15,204 nucleotides of DNA from UBA7236 sp964638865 (GTDB lineage Bacteria; Bacteroidota; Bacteroidia; Chitinophagales; BACL12): assembly GCA_964638865.1 (NCBI GenBank), contig CAZXBG010000102.1:1-15204 (forward strand), read 5' to 3'. Below, piece after piece: positions 15,059-15,204 of this stretch. Under the pieces are notes generated by a model. The model saw only the letters and a list, made by a program, of their open reading frames with translations. It did no database searches and had not been told where the DNA came from. The first letter of the stretch is position 1. Each line of letters starts with the position of its first letter. A program made the position numbers and the translations under genes.

Positions 15059-15204
15059 TTAATCCAAATATATCTTTTTCGTATATCGCCCTTCGACTGC
15101 AATTATCTCAACAAGGTAAATTCCTTTTGGTGCATTTACCGGAATTTCCGTTGATAGGTTATTCAGATCGGACGCATATATTTCTTTTCCCGCAAGATCG
15201 TAAA
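15059..15204 (-). CDS. 3' end of a T9SS-sorted protein (partial)
   Basis: The last 47 codons of a minus-strand gene whose body lies beyond the right edge of the window. They translate to YDLAGKEIYASDLNN, then STEIPVNAPKGIYLVEI and a final TKKIYLD before the TAA at 15061-15059. This is the second half of a T9SS type A sorting domain: a Gly-Lys turn, a PKGIYLVEI strand and a short basic end. The host protein would be exported by the Sec system and then released or anchored at the surface by T9SS; its function cannot be known from this part. Confidence 0.8.
   Translation of the reverse strand, partial: YDLAGKEIYASDLNNLSTEIPVNAPKGIYLVEIIAVEGRYTKKIYLD

Noticed and set aside
14886..15062. 58-codon plus-strand ORF beginning ATG-TTG-TTA in the long gap upstream of nrdJ.
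   Set aside because: It is rich in Ile and Asn codons as AT-rich non-coding DNA would be, has no family resemblance, no promoter seen, and overlaps the stop of the convergent gene.

Overview
The window reads as chromosome from a member of the Bacteroidota. The evidence is a short primary sigma factor without region 1.1, a promoter of the TTG-N20-TAnnTTTG type in front of it, two proteins with type IX secretion (T9SS) C-terminal sorting domains, a TonB-dependent receptor with an N-terminal carboxypeptidase-like domain, AT-rich DNA and few Shine-Dalgarno sites. I cannot place it below phylum; a Chitinophagales- or Saprospirales-like lineage is a guess.

Layout. Positions 1-1230 hold rpoD (minus strand) with a terminator downstream and a good promoter upstream. 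Positions 1328-3937 hold a large secreted FG-GAP, Ig-like and Fn3 protein with a T9SS tail. Positions 3938-4095 are a convergent gap with two copies of a hairpin element and a duplicated gene tail. Positions 4096-7207 hold a minus-strand set that looks like metal uptake: an HYC_CC_PP-type small membrane protein, a TonB-dependent receptor and a secreted HMA-domain protein. Divergent from it, 7347-10360 hold a tight plus-strand operon: an MbnP-family lipoprotein and two MauG/MbnH-like diheme cytochrome c lipoproteins. Positions 10361-10558 are a second convergent gap with two more copies of the same hairpin element. Then come a small lipoprotein gene (minus), the B12-dependent ribonucleotide reductase nrdJ (minus), a gap of about 550 bp, and the 3' end of another T9SS cargo gene (minus).

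How the genes may work together. The centre of the window (4096-10360) is the most interesting part. MbnP and its MauG-like partner MbnH are known from methanobactin operons, where MbnH converts a Trp of MbnP to kynurenine and so creates a copper site. Here an MbnP lipoprotein with two MauG-like proteins lies head to head with a TonB receptor and two Cys-rich small proteins, and no methanobactin precursor is visible. I infer a copper (or other soft metal) acquisition or handling system of the Bacteroidota cell envelope. The functional link is inference from family knowledge and gene order; nothing in the sequence proves the metal.
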